A stretch of 64,000 nucleotides of DNA from Thiohalocapsa sp963695445 (GTDB taxonomy: Bacteria; Pseudomonadota; Gammaproteobacteria; Chromatiales; Chromatiaceae). The stretch lies in the NCBI GenBank assembly GCA_963695445.1, contig CAVOGV010000061.1, positions 62,001 to 126,000 on the forward strand, in the 5' to 3' direction. Shown here piece by piece: positions 38,465 through 48,700 of this stretch. The position numbers and the translations under genes were made by a program. Within the stretch, counting starts at the first letter, position 1, and every line of letters starts with the position of its first letter. The notes below the pieces were generated by a model. The model did no database searches. It was not told the DNA's origin and saw only the letters and a list, made by a program, of their open reading frames with translations.

Positions 38465-38718
38465 CGGCGTAGCTGACGAGCCAACTTCGAATGTCCCCTG
38501 GTGGTCGTTCCGGGGGCGGTCGACATTGGCTGGTCGCTGAAGTCGACCGGGTCGCTGCATGGATGAGACCCGGTCGATGCTCTGGGTTGAGACCCCTCTC
38601 CGGGTTCCCCCAACGGCCGCCGGGGCGCTAGCCGGCGAGTCTCGGACACCCGCACCGGTCAAGATGGCGCCTGGATTTACCGACGAGTCCGCTGCGTCGG
38701 TTCCAATTCGAGTACTCC

Positions 38719-38888
38719 CTGAAGTCCATACCGGTAGTTGCGCTGACCGCCAACGCCATGGCCGAGGACCGTGGAGCCTGCGTCGCCGCCGGTATGTACA
38801 GACTTTTCGCCCAAGCCGATGATCAAGCAAGCGCTGCGGGGAATCGTGATGCGCTGGACGGGCTGGGGAGCGCAGGTTGTCGCGTCTG
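38719..38888 (+). pseudogene. Relic of a response-regulator receiver domain
   Basis: Only the C-terminal third of a REC domain remains: LKSIPVVALTANAMAEDRGA continuing CVAAGM, the typical beta4-alpha4 region of hybrid sensor kinases. After a frame change near 38800 comes SPKPMIKQALRGIVMRW, the conserved KP region and last helix. The phospho-acceptor part, any kinase domain and any start are absent. This is a decayed remnant rather than a frameshifted whole gene. Confidence 0.75.
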
Positions 38889-38979
38889 ACACCGCATCGC
38901 CTTCGAGCTAGTGGCTGATCTGTGCACAGTGCAGAGTGTTCATCCTTGGCGACCCAGACGGTTGTTCCTCGATGCCCGT

Positions 38980-39135
38980 GATGGCAGGGTGATTTGTTTT
39001 ATCTGTCTGATAAATAGAACAAATTATTCATTGCGCAGAAACTGACCGGGTTAACGCAACTGTCACATGATCAACCACTTGGGCAGGTTGATCGGCATCC
39101 ATCCACAGAGTTATCCACAGGAGTTGTGGAACAGT
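38980..39135. other. AT-rich region, inverted repeat and DnaA-box cluster
   Basis: AT-rich stretch at 38991-39035 (GATTTGTTTTATC and following). Inverted repeat GATCAACC-N9-GGTTGATC at 39069-39093. A perfect DnaA box TTATCCACA at 39111-39119, flanked by the near-match CCATCCACA (39099-39107) and an opposite-strand near-match TGTTCCACA (39125-39133). No gene is present from 38890 to 39315. Confidence 0.6.
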
Positions 39136-39315
39136 CCGGGTCTGCCTTAGGCCTCGGGAATTTACCCATGCTGCAGAGAAATGACTTTAATAATCTGCTG
39201 TAGTCGATTCCGTCCACTACCTGAGACTGGTCTCTGTTCCGCGGCGATTGTCAATCCGCTATATCGATGCGCGAACGGCCCGACAGCATCGCCATTTCGT
39301 TATGTCGAGCATGGG

Positions 39316-42049
39316 TTAGGCAATCTCATCGATCAAGGCCGGTTTGTCGCCGGCGTCGAGACCGCTCCAGGGGCGGATGTCCTTTTGATAGCGGCGCATG
39401 ACCAGATTGGCGAGCAGACCGGTCCAGCCGGTCTGATGGCAGGCGCCCAGGCCCTCGCCGGTGTCGGCGTGGAAGTATTCGTAGAACCAGAACAGGTCCT
39501 TCCAATGGCCATCGGCTGCGTCTGGGTAGCGGCCATCCAGGGCGGGTACCTGATGGTCGTTCTGAAAGCGGTACAGGTCCGCCAAGCGTTCGGCGATCAG
39601 ACTTGCGATCTGCTTCAGGTTCTTTCGCTCGCCACCGAGGCAGGGCACCGGCGACGGTGAAGTCATCGCCGAGGAAACGGTAGAAGCGCTCCAGCGACGA
39701 CACCAGTGAATAGTTGGTCGGCAGCCACACCGGCCCGCGCCAGTTGGAGTTGCCGCCGAACATCGGTGACGTCGACTCGCCCGGCACATAGTCGATCAGG
39801 GCCTCGCCGATACCCGGTATCCAGCCCAGGTCGCGGTCTGGTGGCGTGGATGCGGCTCAGGCTGCGCACGCCGAAGCGCGAGAGGAACTGCTCCTCGTCC
39901 AGCAGCCGCTCCAGGATGCGTGGCAGCATGCTGTGATCCACCAGCGCCAGCAGACGCTCGCCGCGCTCGTTCTCCCAGTCCGGGCAGGCGCAGACGTAGC
40001 TGCCGCGGAATAGCCCGCCCTTGTGCTCATTGAGCAAGGCCGCGAATCGCGGCGCGTGCTCGAGCATGCGCTGGTTGACGATCTCGACCGCGAACAGCGG
40101 GATCAGCCCGACCCAGGAGTAGACCTCGATGCGATGCGTGCCTTGATCTGGCGTGCTGAGCAGGTCGGTAAAGAAGCCGATTTCGGGGTCCCACAGCGAC
40201 GGTGCGCCGGTCTCCTCGCTGCCGGCGATGGCCTCGGCGATGGACAGGAACTGCTTGTAGCAGTGGATCGCGATTTCCTCGTAGTCCGGGTCCTTGACGC
40301 ATAGCTCCAATGCGATCAACGTCATCTTCAGCGAGAAGTGCGCCATCCAGCCGGTGGCGTCCGCCTGTTGCAGCCGATAACCGGGCGGCAGCGGCTTGGA
40401 GCGGTCGTAGACGCTGATGTTGTCCAGCCCGAGGAAGCCGCCCTCGAACAGGTTCTGGCCGTCGGCGTCCTTGCGGTTGATCCACCAGGAGAAGTTCAGC
40501 AGCAACTTGTGGAACACGCGCTGTAGGAAGTTGTGGTCGCCTGTCGCCACGTTGCACGCGCTCGGCGCGAAAGACCTTGATCGCCGCCATCGCATGCACC
40601 GGCGGGTTGACGTCGCCGAAGTTCCACTCGTAGGCCGGGATCTGGCCGTTCGGGTGCATGTAGCGGTCCGACAGCATCAGCTCCACCTGCTGTTTGGCGA
40701 AGTCCACGTCCACCAGCGCCAGCGCCGCGCAGTGATAGGCCAGGTCCCAGGCCGCGAACCAGGGGTATTCCCAGGTATCCGGCATGCTGATCACGTCGTG
40801 GGCCTTCAGGTGCCGCCAGTGCTGGTTGCGGCCCTGCCGGCGTTCCGCCGGGGGCGTGATCTGATCGCCCTCTAGCCAGCGCGCCACGTCGTAGTGATAG
40901 AACTGCTTGCCCCAGATCATGCCGGACAGGGACTGACGCAGGATGCGGGCATCGTTGGCGTCTGCGTCCGGCAGCAGATCGTCGAAGAACACGGTCGCCT
41001 CGGATTGGCGCGCCGCCATGGTCTTCTCGACTTGAGCGAAAGGCCGCTCCAGCGGCTCGGCGCTGAGCACCAGATCGAGCTGGGCGTGCTCGCCGGGGGC
41101 GATCTCGAACTGGCTCCAGGCAGCGAACTTGGTGCCGCTCAGGGCGGGATTGACGGCGCCCGCCGCGTCATCCACCACATGCCGGTGGAAGGCGTCCTTG
41201 ACGTAAGGCGTCGCGTTGTCGACACCCCACAGCAGCGCGTTGTTGGACTCGTTCTCGGTGAACAGCGGCCGGCAGTGTCCGGCGCCATAGAGATGATAGC
41301 GGCCGAGCATCGGATGCTCCGCCCGCACCGCCCAGCCGGCGCCCGCCGGGGCATCGATGGCGGCCATCCGCGGCCGCTCCGCGTCGTCGCCCCCCGCATC
41401 ATCCCAAGACCAGGTATTTCGGAACCAGAGCGTCGGCAGCAGGTGGATCTTGGCGGCGTCCGGGCCGCGATTCTTGGCGTAGATGCGGCAGAAGATCTTA
41501 TCGGGTCCGGCCTTGGCGTAAAGCACCTCGATATCCCAGAAGCGCATGTCGTCAAAGGCGCCGGTGTCAATCAGTTGGTAGGGCGGCTCGTCCCTTCCGA
41601 GGCGGGCGTTTTCGGCCAGCAACTCCGCGTACGGAAAGGCCCGCTGCGGATACTTGTAGATAAAGTGCAACCAGCTATGGCTTGGTGTCGCATCGCGATA
41701 GAAATACGCCTCCTTCACGTCCTCGCCGCGATTGCCTTGGCTGCTGGTCAGGCCGAAGGCGCGCTCCTTCAGAAACGGGTCGCGGCCGTTCCACAACGCC
41801 AGCGCGAAACACAGGTGCTGGCGTTCGTCGCAGATGCCGCCCAGCCCATCCTCGTTCCAACGATAGGTCCGCGAGCGCGCCTGCTCGTGGCTGAAAGCGT
41901 CCCACGCCTCGCCATCGGCGCTGTAGTCCTCGCGTACCGTGCCCCAGGCGCGCTCTGCCAGATACGGCCCCCACATACGCCAGTCCGCCTTACCTTGACG
42001 TTGCTCTTCCAGACGTTGGCGTTCCGCGTTCGGTTGGGTGATCTGTCAT
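39316..42049 (-). CDS. GH63-like glucosidase / MGH1-type glycoside hydrolase (several frameshifts)
   Basis: Large (alpha/alpha)6-barrel hydrolase of about 900 residues, like bacterial proteins called glucosidase in GH63. The N-terminus MWGPYLAERAWGTVREDYSA, HLCFALALWNGRDPFLKERA and GAFDDMRFWDIEVLYAK precede the barrel; WEYPWFAAWDLAYHCAALAL, HPNGQIPAYEWNFGDVNPP, FGGNSNWRGPVWLPTNY and GWTGLLANLVMRRY are family blocks. Reading changes frame near the start (42010-42045), near 40560, near 39840 and near 39645. The start is put at ATG 42049. It would cleave alpha-glucosides; natural substrate unknown. Confidence 0.75.
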
Positions 42050-42297
42050 GGTGTTGCCGGTTGGGATTCGAGTAACATGCAGTTAGCGTATCACCCTGGT
42101 CCAGGTCATCGTCAGAGAGCTGGCCTGATCAAACAATTGGGCACCGAGGCGAAGGCCCCCCGAGTTCAATGCTCCCCCCTTGGTACGTAGCTTGATGGTG
42201 ACGATGGCCGTCGATATACCTGTCTGGCAGGAGTCGCTTGCCTGAACTCTGGGTGCGATTTTTCGTTCCCGCCCGGTGAAATCGCCCGTGATTGCAC

Positions 42298-42331
42298 TAT
42301 AGTCATCTTGCGCAGAACTGCTCTTCTGCGC
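42298..42331 (+). promoter_or_regulatory. -10 element followed by a 5' stem-loop
   Basis: TATAGT at 42298-42303, then, at the expected transcription start, a perfect 8-bp stem GCGCAGAA (42310-42317), loop CTGCTC, TTCTGCGC (42324-42331). It precedes the gene at 42376 by 45 bp. A 5'-terminal hairpin of this kind can protect mRNA. The remaining gap from 42050 shows no gene. Confidence 0.45.
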
Positions 42332-42375
42332 GGAACCCGGTTCCCAGCTTATCCCTCAGCCCATAGGAGAACGAC

Positions 42376-42801
42376 ATGACTTGGAAAGAGCAACTGGATA
42401 AGGCCATTGCACAGATCAAGGAGGCCGCTGACAGTGAAAAGGCCCGCGAGTATTCGGCAAAGGCGAAGGCGACAGCAGCCAGCTTGATCGACAAGGTCAA
42501 GGTTGGTGCAGTCGGTGCGGCCGAAACCTTCTTAGAGGCCAACCGTGATCCGTCATCGCTGCAGGTGCAGTTTCTCAACGCCGACCTCGCCGTGCTGTCG
42601 CCGTCGGAGGCGATCACGATCTCTCGGCCCGATGCGGCGTCACTGGTGATCTCGGACGGGGAGGGCAACGGCCTGGTGATCAATGCGGCGGCAGATCCAG
42701 CCTTCGTAGTCGAACAGATCGGCACCGTCACTCAGTTGAGTGGCAATAGCTTTGACCTGGGCTCAGAAGACGGCGTGAACCTGATCGTCACGAAGTTCTG
42801 A
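42376..42801 (+). CDS. Small protein of unknown function
   Basis: A 141-residue protein with two parts: an amphipathic, lysine/alanine-rich helical N-terminus (MTWKEQLDKAIAQIKEAADS to about residue 55) and a beta-rich C-terminal domain (SLQVQFLNADLAVLSPSEAI, VTQLSGNSFDLGSEDGVNLI). There is no signal or membrane helix. A good ribosome site (TAGGAGA) precedes ATG 42376. The family is not recognized; the helical part is reminiscent of stress-related helical proteins. Confidence 0.65.
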   Translation: MTWKEQLDKAIAQIKEAADSEKAREYSAKAKATAASLIDKVKVGAVGAAETFLEANRDPSSLQVQFLNADLAVLSPSEAITISRPDAASLVISDGEGNGLVINAAADPAFVVEQIGTVTQLSGNSFDLGSEDGVNLIVTKF

Positions 42802-42852
42802 CGAGGCACTGCCTTAGACTGACGAGAGCGCGACGCTGAGTTGCCCAACTTG

Positions 42853-43013
42853 TGCGTTGCTGCAAGCGGGCTAAGCGCCCAGGGCCGAGGGCCGTCGTAT
42901 AGCGCGATTGAGCAATCTTGGCCCTGGGCCCTCGGTGCTTGGCCCTTCGATCGACAAACGCGATGACGCCACGAAACTTGCCGCATCTGCCAAGCTTCGG
43001 CGGCCTCAAGCAA
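42853..43013 (+). repeat. Dispersed ~160-bp element, copy D (left inverted copy)
   Basis: GGCC-rich core (AGCGCCCAGGGCCGAGGGCC at 42874-42893, then GGCCCTGGGCCCTCGG) followed by GAAACTTGCCGCATCTGCC and CCTCAAGCAAGC. An inverted copy at 45197-45357 is about three quarters identical over its full length by hand alignment. It ends 12 bp from the stop of the YqaA gene. Confidence 0.75.
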
Positions 43014-43025
43014 GCTGCGATGCGA

Positions 43026-43454
43026 TTATCCGAGCAGCCAGCCCGCGATTCCCAACACGGCGGCGTAGCGCGCTCCCTTGCCGATTGCGGTCAGCATAAA
43101 GAAAAGGGCGAAGTTGACTCGCATCAGCCCGGCAATGAAGGTCAGCGCGTCGCCGCCGACGGGTAGCCAGGCCAGCAGCAGAGACCAGACGCCCCAGCGC
43201 TGATACCAACGTTGGGCCGGGCCGAGTTGCGTGGGCTTGAAGGGAAACCAGCGCCGATCTTGATAGCGCAGCAGCCAGCGGCCGATGGCCCAGTTGACGG
43301 CGGCGCCCAGGCTGTTGCCGGCGGTGGCCCAACACCAGAGGGCGACCGGGTCGTAGCCAGCACTCTGCAACCCAGCCAGCGCGACCTCGGAATAGAAGGG
43401 CAGCAGCGTCGCTGCGATGAACGCGGCGGCGAACAGTCCGAGGTACGCACCCAC
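43026..43454 (-). CDS. YqaA-family (VTT/DedA-like) membrane protein
   Basis: A 142-residue inner-membrane protein with 4-5 hydrophobic segments: LFAAAFIAATLLPFYSEVAL, LWCWATAGNSLGAAVNWAIG, and SLLLAWLPVGGDALTFIAGL near the C-terminus. The combination PFYSEV plus GNSLGAAVNWAIGR is typical of YqaA, a DedA/VTT relative whose function (possibly lipid or small-molecule transport) is not established. It lies 27 bp downstream of the amidotransferase gene on the same strand, so it is likely co-transcribed. Confidence 0.85.
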   Translation of the reverse strand: MGAYLGLFAAAFIAATLLPFYSEVALAGLQSAGYDPVALWCWATAGNSLGAAVNWAIGRWLLRYQDRRWFPFKPTQLGPAQRWYQRWGVWSLLLAWLPVGGDALTFIAGLMRVNFALFFMLTAIGKGARYAAVLGIAGWLLG

Positions 43455-43481
43455 GCGGTTAGGTCCCCCTCGGCGAGTCGG

Positions 43482-44180
43482 TCAGCGTGAGGCTCGGGGG
43501 TTCGCTTGGCGCGCCGCTGCCGTCAATGCCCGGAACAGTTTGCGTTGGCCACGCCGGTAGAGCAGGAACTCCGGGTGCCATTGCACGCCCATTAGGAAGG
43601 GGCGGGACGGGTCCTCGATCGCCTGGACGATGCCGTCCAGGTCGCGCCCGGAGACCTGCAGGCCAGTCGCCGATGCGGTCGATGCCCTGGTTGTGCAGGC
43701 TGTTGATGCGCGCCTTGGTGGTGGCGAGCAACCGGTGCAGCGCGGTGCGGGGTTCGACGCATAGGGTCTTGAGCGGCAAGATGGTCCAGCGATTGGACGT
43801 GCGTTTGCGCCGGGAGCGTAGCTCTTGGAACAGGTTGCCGCCGAGGCGAACATTCAGCAACTGCGCGCCTCGACAGATGCCGAGCAACGGCAGACCCTGT
43901 GCGAGTGCGTTGTCGATCACGCGGTCTCCAGGGCGTCGCGCTCGGCGTCGTACTTGGGCGTCACCTCGGGCGCGGCCGCGTAGAGCACCGGGTCCACATC
44001 GTGACCGCCGGTGATGACGACGCCGTCGACGACTAGCCCCGGTTTCGGCTCGCGCGGCGTCAGCATCACCGGCCGCGCTCCGGCCATGCGCAGCGCCAGC
44101 GCCACCAGCCAACGCGGAGCCAGGCCGCCGCGGCTTGGGCCGGTGACCGCGATCAGCGGGCGTGGTTGGCGTCGAGCCAT
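43482..44180 (-). CDS. PuuD-like class I glutamine amidotransferase / peptidase C26 (frameshifted)
   Basis: Class I amidotransferase-fold hydrolase of the gamma-glutamyl-GABA hydrolase family, about 230 residues. N-terminus RPLIAVTGPSRGGLAP, GGHDVDPVLYAA, nucleophile cysteine in LLGICRGAQLLN, and catalytic His-Glu in GVQWHPEF. Frames change near 43925 (a missing C in DALETRVIDNAL) and near 43665 (IGDW to LQVSGRDLDGIV). The start ATG at 44180 overlaps the amidoligase stop by 28 bp. It would cleave gamma-glutamyl or similar amide bonds, opposite to or supplying ammonia for the neighbouring ligase. Confidence 0.85.
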
Positions 44181-45160
44181 TGCTGCGTGCGATCGGCCCA
44201 GTCGGTGGTCAGGCGTTCCAGGGGGCGGTCGAGATACTCCGCATACGCGGCGCAGAGCAGCGCGAGACGCGCCGGGTCGGTGGCCAGTCGCTCCACCACC
44301 AGCCAATCCTCCCAGGACTGGCTCAGGTTCCAGTCGGGACGGTCGATCTCGCTGTTGGGTAGCCGATAGTGCAGCGTCGGGCGCGCCTTAACGCGATCGT
44401 CGTCCACACGCCCGCGCACCCGCGGCTCGTCCAGATGGGCGAACAACGGCAACATGTCCAGCGAGCGGTTACGGGTTGGGTTCGCGTCGAGATAATCATC
44501 GATCAGTCGATCTCGGTTCGGCGAGTAGCCGGCGTCGACGACGGTGCGGGCATAGGGCTTGGGGAAGGGATCGGCGAAGAAGGTCAGGCGCCGCGTCAAG
44601 TCCACCTCCGAGCGCATGCGCAGCCAGTCTTCCAGGCACAGATAGGCCTGTAAGTAGCCGCGTACGCTGTCGACGTCGGTGTCTGGCAACTCCGGGTTGA
44701 ACTGCATGCCGAAGGCATAGACGGGGTCGTCGCCGGTGCCGCGGGCGCCGGCGGTGCGCAGCGCGGCGATCAATCGGTTCACATCGGCGAGTCGATCCAT
44801 CGGTATCGGCGGCCCGACGACCTCCACCGGTACGATGCGCTCGGAGATGGCACGCAACACATCCTCGGCCACCTCCTGCACCAGCCCACCCAGATCATCA
44901 TCGTAATCAAGTCGACCGAGGGCTTTTAGATACGCGAAATCCAATTCCACCTGCCAGGGGCCTGCGGGATCGCCCTGGACCTCGATCTCGTAGCGACCCG
45001 GCTGCTCCAGCGGGCCGCCGAGCAGGTCGCATAGCACCGCTGCCGTTTGCTCCAGCGACAGGCCGCTGAATTCGATCTCGACGCCGACACGGCGGATGTG
45101 TCCTTGTGCGGTGTGCGTGATCGGGGGCAGGGCCAGGTGGGCTGTTTCGGTGGTTGCCAT
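44153..45160 (-). CDS. Amidoligase (COOH-NH2 ligase, GCS/GS fold)
   Basis: A 335-residue protein of the Amidoligase_2 family, predicted ATP-dependent amide-bond-forming enzymes related to glutamine synthetase and gamma-glutamylcysteine synthetase. Hallmarks: RRVGVEIEFSGLS (GxEIEF strand), WQVELDFAYLK, VVGPPIPMDRL, FGMQFNPELPDTD and LRMRSEVDLTRRLTFFADPF. The start ATG 45160 follows repeat-derived upstream sequence. It overlaps the amidotransferase gene; this pairing is known from comparative genomics, but its product is undetermined. The frame is intact. Confidence 0.88.
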   Translation of the reverse strand: MATTETAHLALPPITHTAQGHIRRVGVEIEFSGLSLEQTAAVLCDLLGGPLEQPGRYEIEVQGDPAGPWQVELDFAYLKALGRLDYDDDLGGLVQEVAEDVLRAISERIVPVEVVGPPIPMDRLADVNRLIAALRTAGARGTGDDPVYAFGMQFNPELPDTDVDSVRGYLQAYLCLEDWLRMRSEVDLTRRLTFFADPFPKPYARTVVDAGYSPNRDRLIDDYLDANPTRNRSLDMLPLFAHLDEPRVRGRVDDDRVKARPTLHYRLPNSEIDRPDWNLSQSWEDWLVVERLATDPARLALLCAAYAEYLDRPLERLTTDWADRTQQWLDANHAR

Positions 45161-45196
45161 GCGCTCGCTCGTTCGTGTTACTTGTTCGACCTCGAA

Positions 45197-45357
45197 TCCT
45201 TGAGGGCACTGAATGCTTGCAGATGCGTGAAGTTTCACAGCCACGAGTCGCTAATCGCCCGAAGGGCCAAGCGCCGGGCGCCAAGGGCCAAAGAACGCGC
45301 AATCGCGGTGTACAGCGGCCCTCGGCCCTGGGCGCTTGGCCCGCCATAAGCAGCGCA
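45197..45357 (-). repeat. Dispersed ~160-bp element, copy A (right inverted copy)
   Basis: Inverted partner of 42853-43013. On the plus strand it reads CCTTGAGGGCACTGAATGC, TTGCAGATGCGTGAAGTTTC, then the GGCC-rich core ending with CGGCCCTCGGCCCTGGGCGC at 45316-45335. It starts 37 bp upstream of the amidoligase start, so the two copies bracket the three-gene operon. Confidence 0.75.
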
Positions 45358-45448
45358 TAGATCGGTCGACGCGGCGCGGTGCCCACGTAGATCTGACGCG
45401 TCGCGTCCTAGCTTAAAACACCTCTGGTCAACTGGCCGCGCATTCAAC

Positions 45449-45751
45449 TCAGTCGAGACGCCCGAACTCCGCCACCGGCACCACCCAATAATGCAGCCCG
45501 CTGCCGGCGAAGGCGGTGCGCAGATCGTCGAGCAGGGCCTTTGCCGTGTCCGATGGCACATGGGTGACGAACATCACGCGGCGGCTGCGGCCGGCGACCT
45601 GTTCGGCCAGGGTCATGGATTTCTCGGATGAGCCATGGCCGGCGACGGGCATGCTGGAGAAGCCGGGTACGTCGTCGCGCTCCAGTAACCATTCGGCCAG
45701 GGCGTCCTCGACCTGGGGCGGGACGATCAGATTCAGCAGACAATTAGCCAT
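45449..45751 (-). CDS. DUF3240 family protein
   Basis: A 100-residue DUF3240 protein: CLLNLIVPPQVEDALAEWLL, FSSMPVAGHGSS, LAEQVAGRSRRVMFV and WVVPVAEFGRLD at the C-terminus. DUF3240 proteins have a PII-like ferredoxin fold and commonly occupy the last position of CusA/CzcA efflux operons, as here (27 bp after the RND gene). A metal-sensing or regulatory role has been suggested but is not shown. Confidence 0.88.
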   Translation of the reverse strand: MANCLLNLIVPPQVEDALAEWLLERDDVPGFSSMPVAGHGSSEKSMTLAEQVAGRSRRVMFVTHVPSDTAKALLDDLRTAFAGSGLHYWVVPVAEFGRLD

Positions 45752-45778
45752 TGTGTTGTCCCAGGGTCAGCCTCTTGA

Positions 45779-48700
45779 TCATCCGAAGCGCCGATACAGG
45801 ATCGGCAGCAGGATCAACGTCAGCGCGGTCGAGGACAGCAGGCCGCCGATGACGACGATGGCCAGCGGGCGCTGGATCTCGGAGCCGGGGCCGGTGGCGA
45901 ACAGCAGCGGCACCAGACCGAAGGCGGCGATGTTGGCGGTCATCAGCACCGGTCGCAGCCGGCGCTTGGCGCCTTCGACGACGACCTCGGCCATGGGCCG
46001 GCCCAGCGCCTTGAGCTGGTTGAACCAGGTGACCATGACCACACCGTTCAGCACCGCGATGCCGAGCAGGGCGATGAAGCCGACCGAGGCGGGCACCGAC
46101 AGGTATTCGCCGGTGATGGCCAAGCCGACGATGCCGCCGATCAACGCGAAGGGGACGTTGGCCAGCACCAACGCCGCCTGATTGACGGAGCGGAAGGTGG
46201 AGAACAGCACCAGGAAGATCAGTCCCACGGCCACCGGCACCACCAGCGCCAGGCGTGCGGCGGCACGTTGCTGGTTCTCGAACTCGCCGCCCCATTCCAG
46301 CCAGTAGCCGGTGGGCATGTCGACCTGCTCGGCGACCGCCGCGCGCGCCTCTTCGACAAAGCCGACCAGGTCGCGGCCGTCGACGTTGGCGATGGCCACG
46401 GCCATGCGGTTGCCGCGCTCACGCGAGAGCGCCACCGGGCCTTCGATGCGTTCCATCTGCACCAGATTGGCGAGCGGCACCGAGCGCCCGTCCGGCAGCG
46501 CGAGTTGCAGGCCGCTGAAGCGCGACGGCGAGGTGCGCAAGGCATCCGGACCACGCACCACCAGCGGTAGGCGCTTGCCCTCGCGATAGACCGTGCCGAC
46601 CCGCAGCCCCTCCACCTGGGCGCGCAGCACCGCCGCGAGCGCATCGGCATCGACGCCGAGCCGACCCGCTTCCAGCCGGTCCACCGTCAGGTTCAGGTAC
46701 TGCGCGCCGTCATTGCGGGGGGTGTAGACGTCCTGCGAGCCGGTGATGCCCTCGAGCACGCCGACCACTTCCTCCGCGATGCGGTTGAGTTCGTTTTGTT
46801 CGTTGCCGAAGATCTTCACCGCAAGATCGCCGCGCACGCCGGTCAGCATCTCCGAGACGCGCATCTCGATGGGCTGGGTGAAGGCATAGTCGACGCCGGG
46901 GAAGCGCTCCAGCACGACGCGGATCGCTTCCATCAGCTCGTCCTTGGTGGCGAAGCGCCACTCCTCATGCGGTGCCAGCACCAGGAAGCTGTCGGTCTGG
47001 TTCAGACCCATCGGGTCGAGGCCCAGCTCGTCGGAGCCGGTGCGGGCGATGATGGACTTGACCTCCGGCACCTCGTCCAGGATGGCGCGCTGCACGCGTT
47101 GGTCGATCGCCAGGGACTCCGCCAGGTTAATGGACGGCAGTTTCTCCAATTGCACGATCAGGTCGCCCTCGTCCATGGTCGGCATGAAGGCCTTGCCGAT
47201 GCGGGTATACAGCGCACCGGCGCCGACCAGCATGGCCAGCGCCAGACCGATGACGATCCACTGGTTGCGCAGGCCCCATCCGAGCACCGGGCCGTAGAGA
47301 CGCAGCATTTGGCGCACCACCCAGGGCTCCTCGTGGGAGACCTTGCCCAACAGGAACGAGCTCAGCACCGGGATGATGGTCAGCGACAACAGCAGCGAAC
47401 TGGCCAGCGCGAACACGATGGTCAGCGCCACCGGCACGAACAGCTTGCCTTCCAGCCCCTGCAAGGTCAGCAGCGGCAGGAACACGATGATGATGATCAG
47501 GATGCCGGAGGACACCGGCACCGCCACCTCGCGGGTGGCGCGATAGATCAGATGCAGCCGCGGCAGCCGCCCCTTGCTGCCGGCGTGCGCGAGCTGGGTG
47601 ACGATGTTCTCCACCACCACCACCGCCGCGTCCACCAACATGCCGATGGCGATGGCCAGACCGCCCAAGGACATCAGGTTGGCCGTCAGGTTGAACTGGC
47701 GCATCAGGATGAAGGTGGCCAGGGCCGACAACGGCAGGATCAGCGCCACGGTCAGCGCCGCGCGCAGGTCGCCCAGGAACAGCACCAGCAGCACCAGCAC
47801 CAGCACCACGGCCTCGATCAGGGCCTTGACCACGGTGTGCACGGCCTTGTTCACCAGCACGCCGCGGTCGTAGAAGACATTGATGGTGACGCCGTCCGGC
47901 AGGCCGACGGCGAGCTCGTCCAGCTTGGCCTGCACGCCCTGCACCACGGCGCGGGCGTTGGCACCGCGCAGCCCGAGCACCAGACCCTCCACCGCCTCGC
48001 CCTCGCCGTTGCGGGTGACGGCGCCATAGCGGGTCAGTGCCGACAGGCGCACCTCGGCGATATCGGCGACGCGCACCGGCTGCTGCGCATTGCCGCCGAC
48101 GACGATGGCGGCCAGACTCGTCCAGGGTGCTGATGGCGCCCTGGCTGCGCACCAACAGCGCCTCCTCGCCCTCGTCGAGGCGGCCAGCGCCGTCGTTGCG
48201 GTTGTTGGCGGCGATGGCGTCCTGCAGGTCGGTGAGCTGGATGCCGTTGGCGGCCATGCGGCCGTTGTCCGGCACCACCTCGAAGGTGGTGACCAGGCCA
48301 CCCAAGGAATTCACGTCGGCGACACCGGGCACCGAGCGCAGCGCGGGGCGGATGGTCCAATCGAGCAGATCGCGCTTCTCGTAGAGGTTTAGGTCCCCGC
48401 CCTCGATGCTGAACATGAACATCTCGCCCAGCGGCGTGGTCATCGGCGCGATGCCGCCCTCGATGCCGGCGGGCAGGTCGCCCCAGATCGCGGCCAGGCG
48501 CTCGGCCACCTGCTGGCGCGCCCAGTAGATGTCGGTGCCCTCGGCGAAGTCGACGGTGATGTCGGTGAGCGCGTACTTGGCGATGGAGCGCAGCATGGTC
48601 TGGCGCGGGATGCCGAGCATCTCCACCTCGATCAGGCTGGTGATGCGCGACTCGACCTCCTCCGGCGTCATGCCCGCCGCCTTGACGATGATCTTGACCT

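Noticed and set aside
38559..38822. 87-codon open frame overlapping the receiver relic
   Set aside because: It is in a different frame from the recognizable REC sequence and has no similarity of its own.
38980..39135. Chromosomal oriC
   Set aside because: Only one perfect DnaA box, and none of the usual neighbours (dnaA, dnaN, gidA, rpmH) is nearby; kept only as an origin-like locus.
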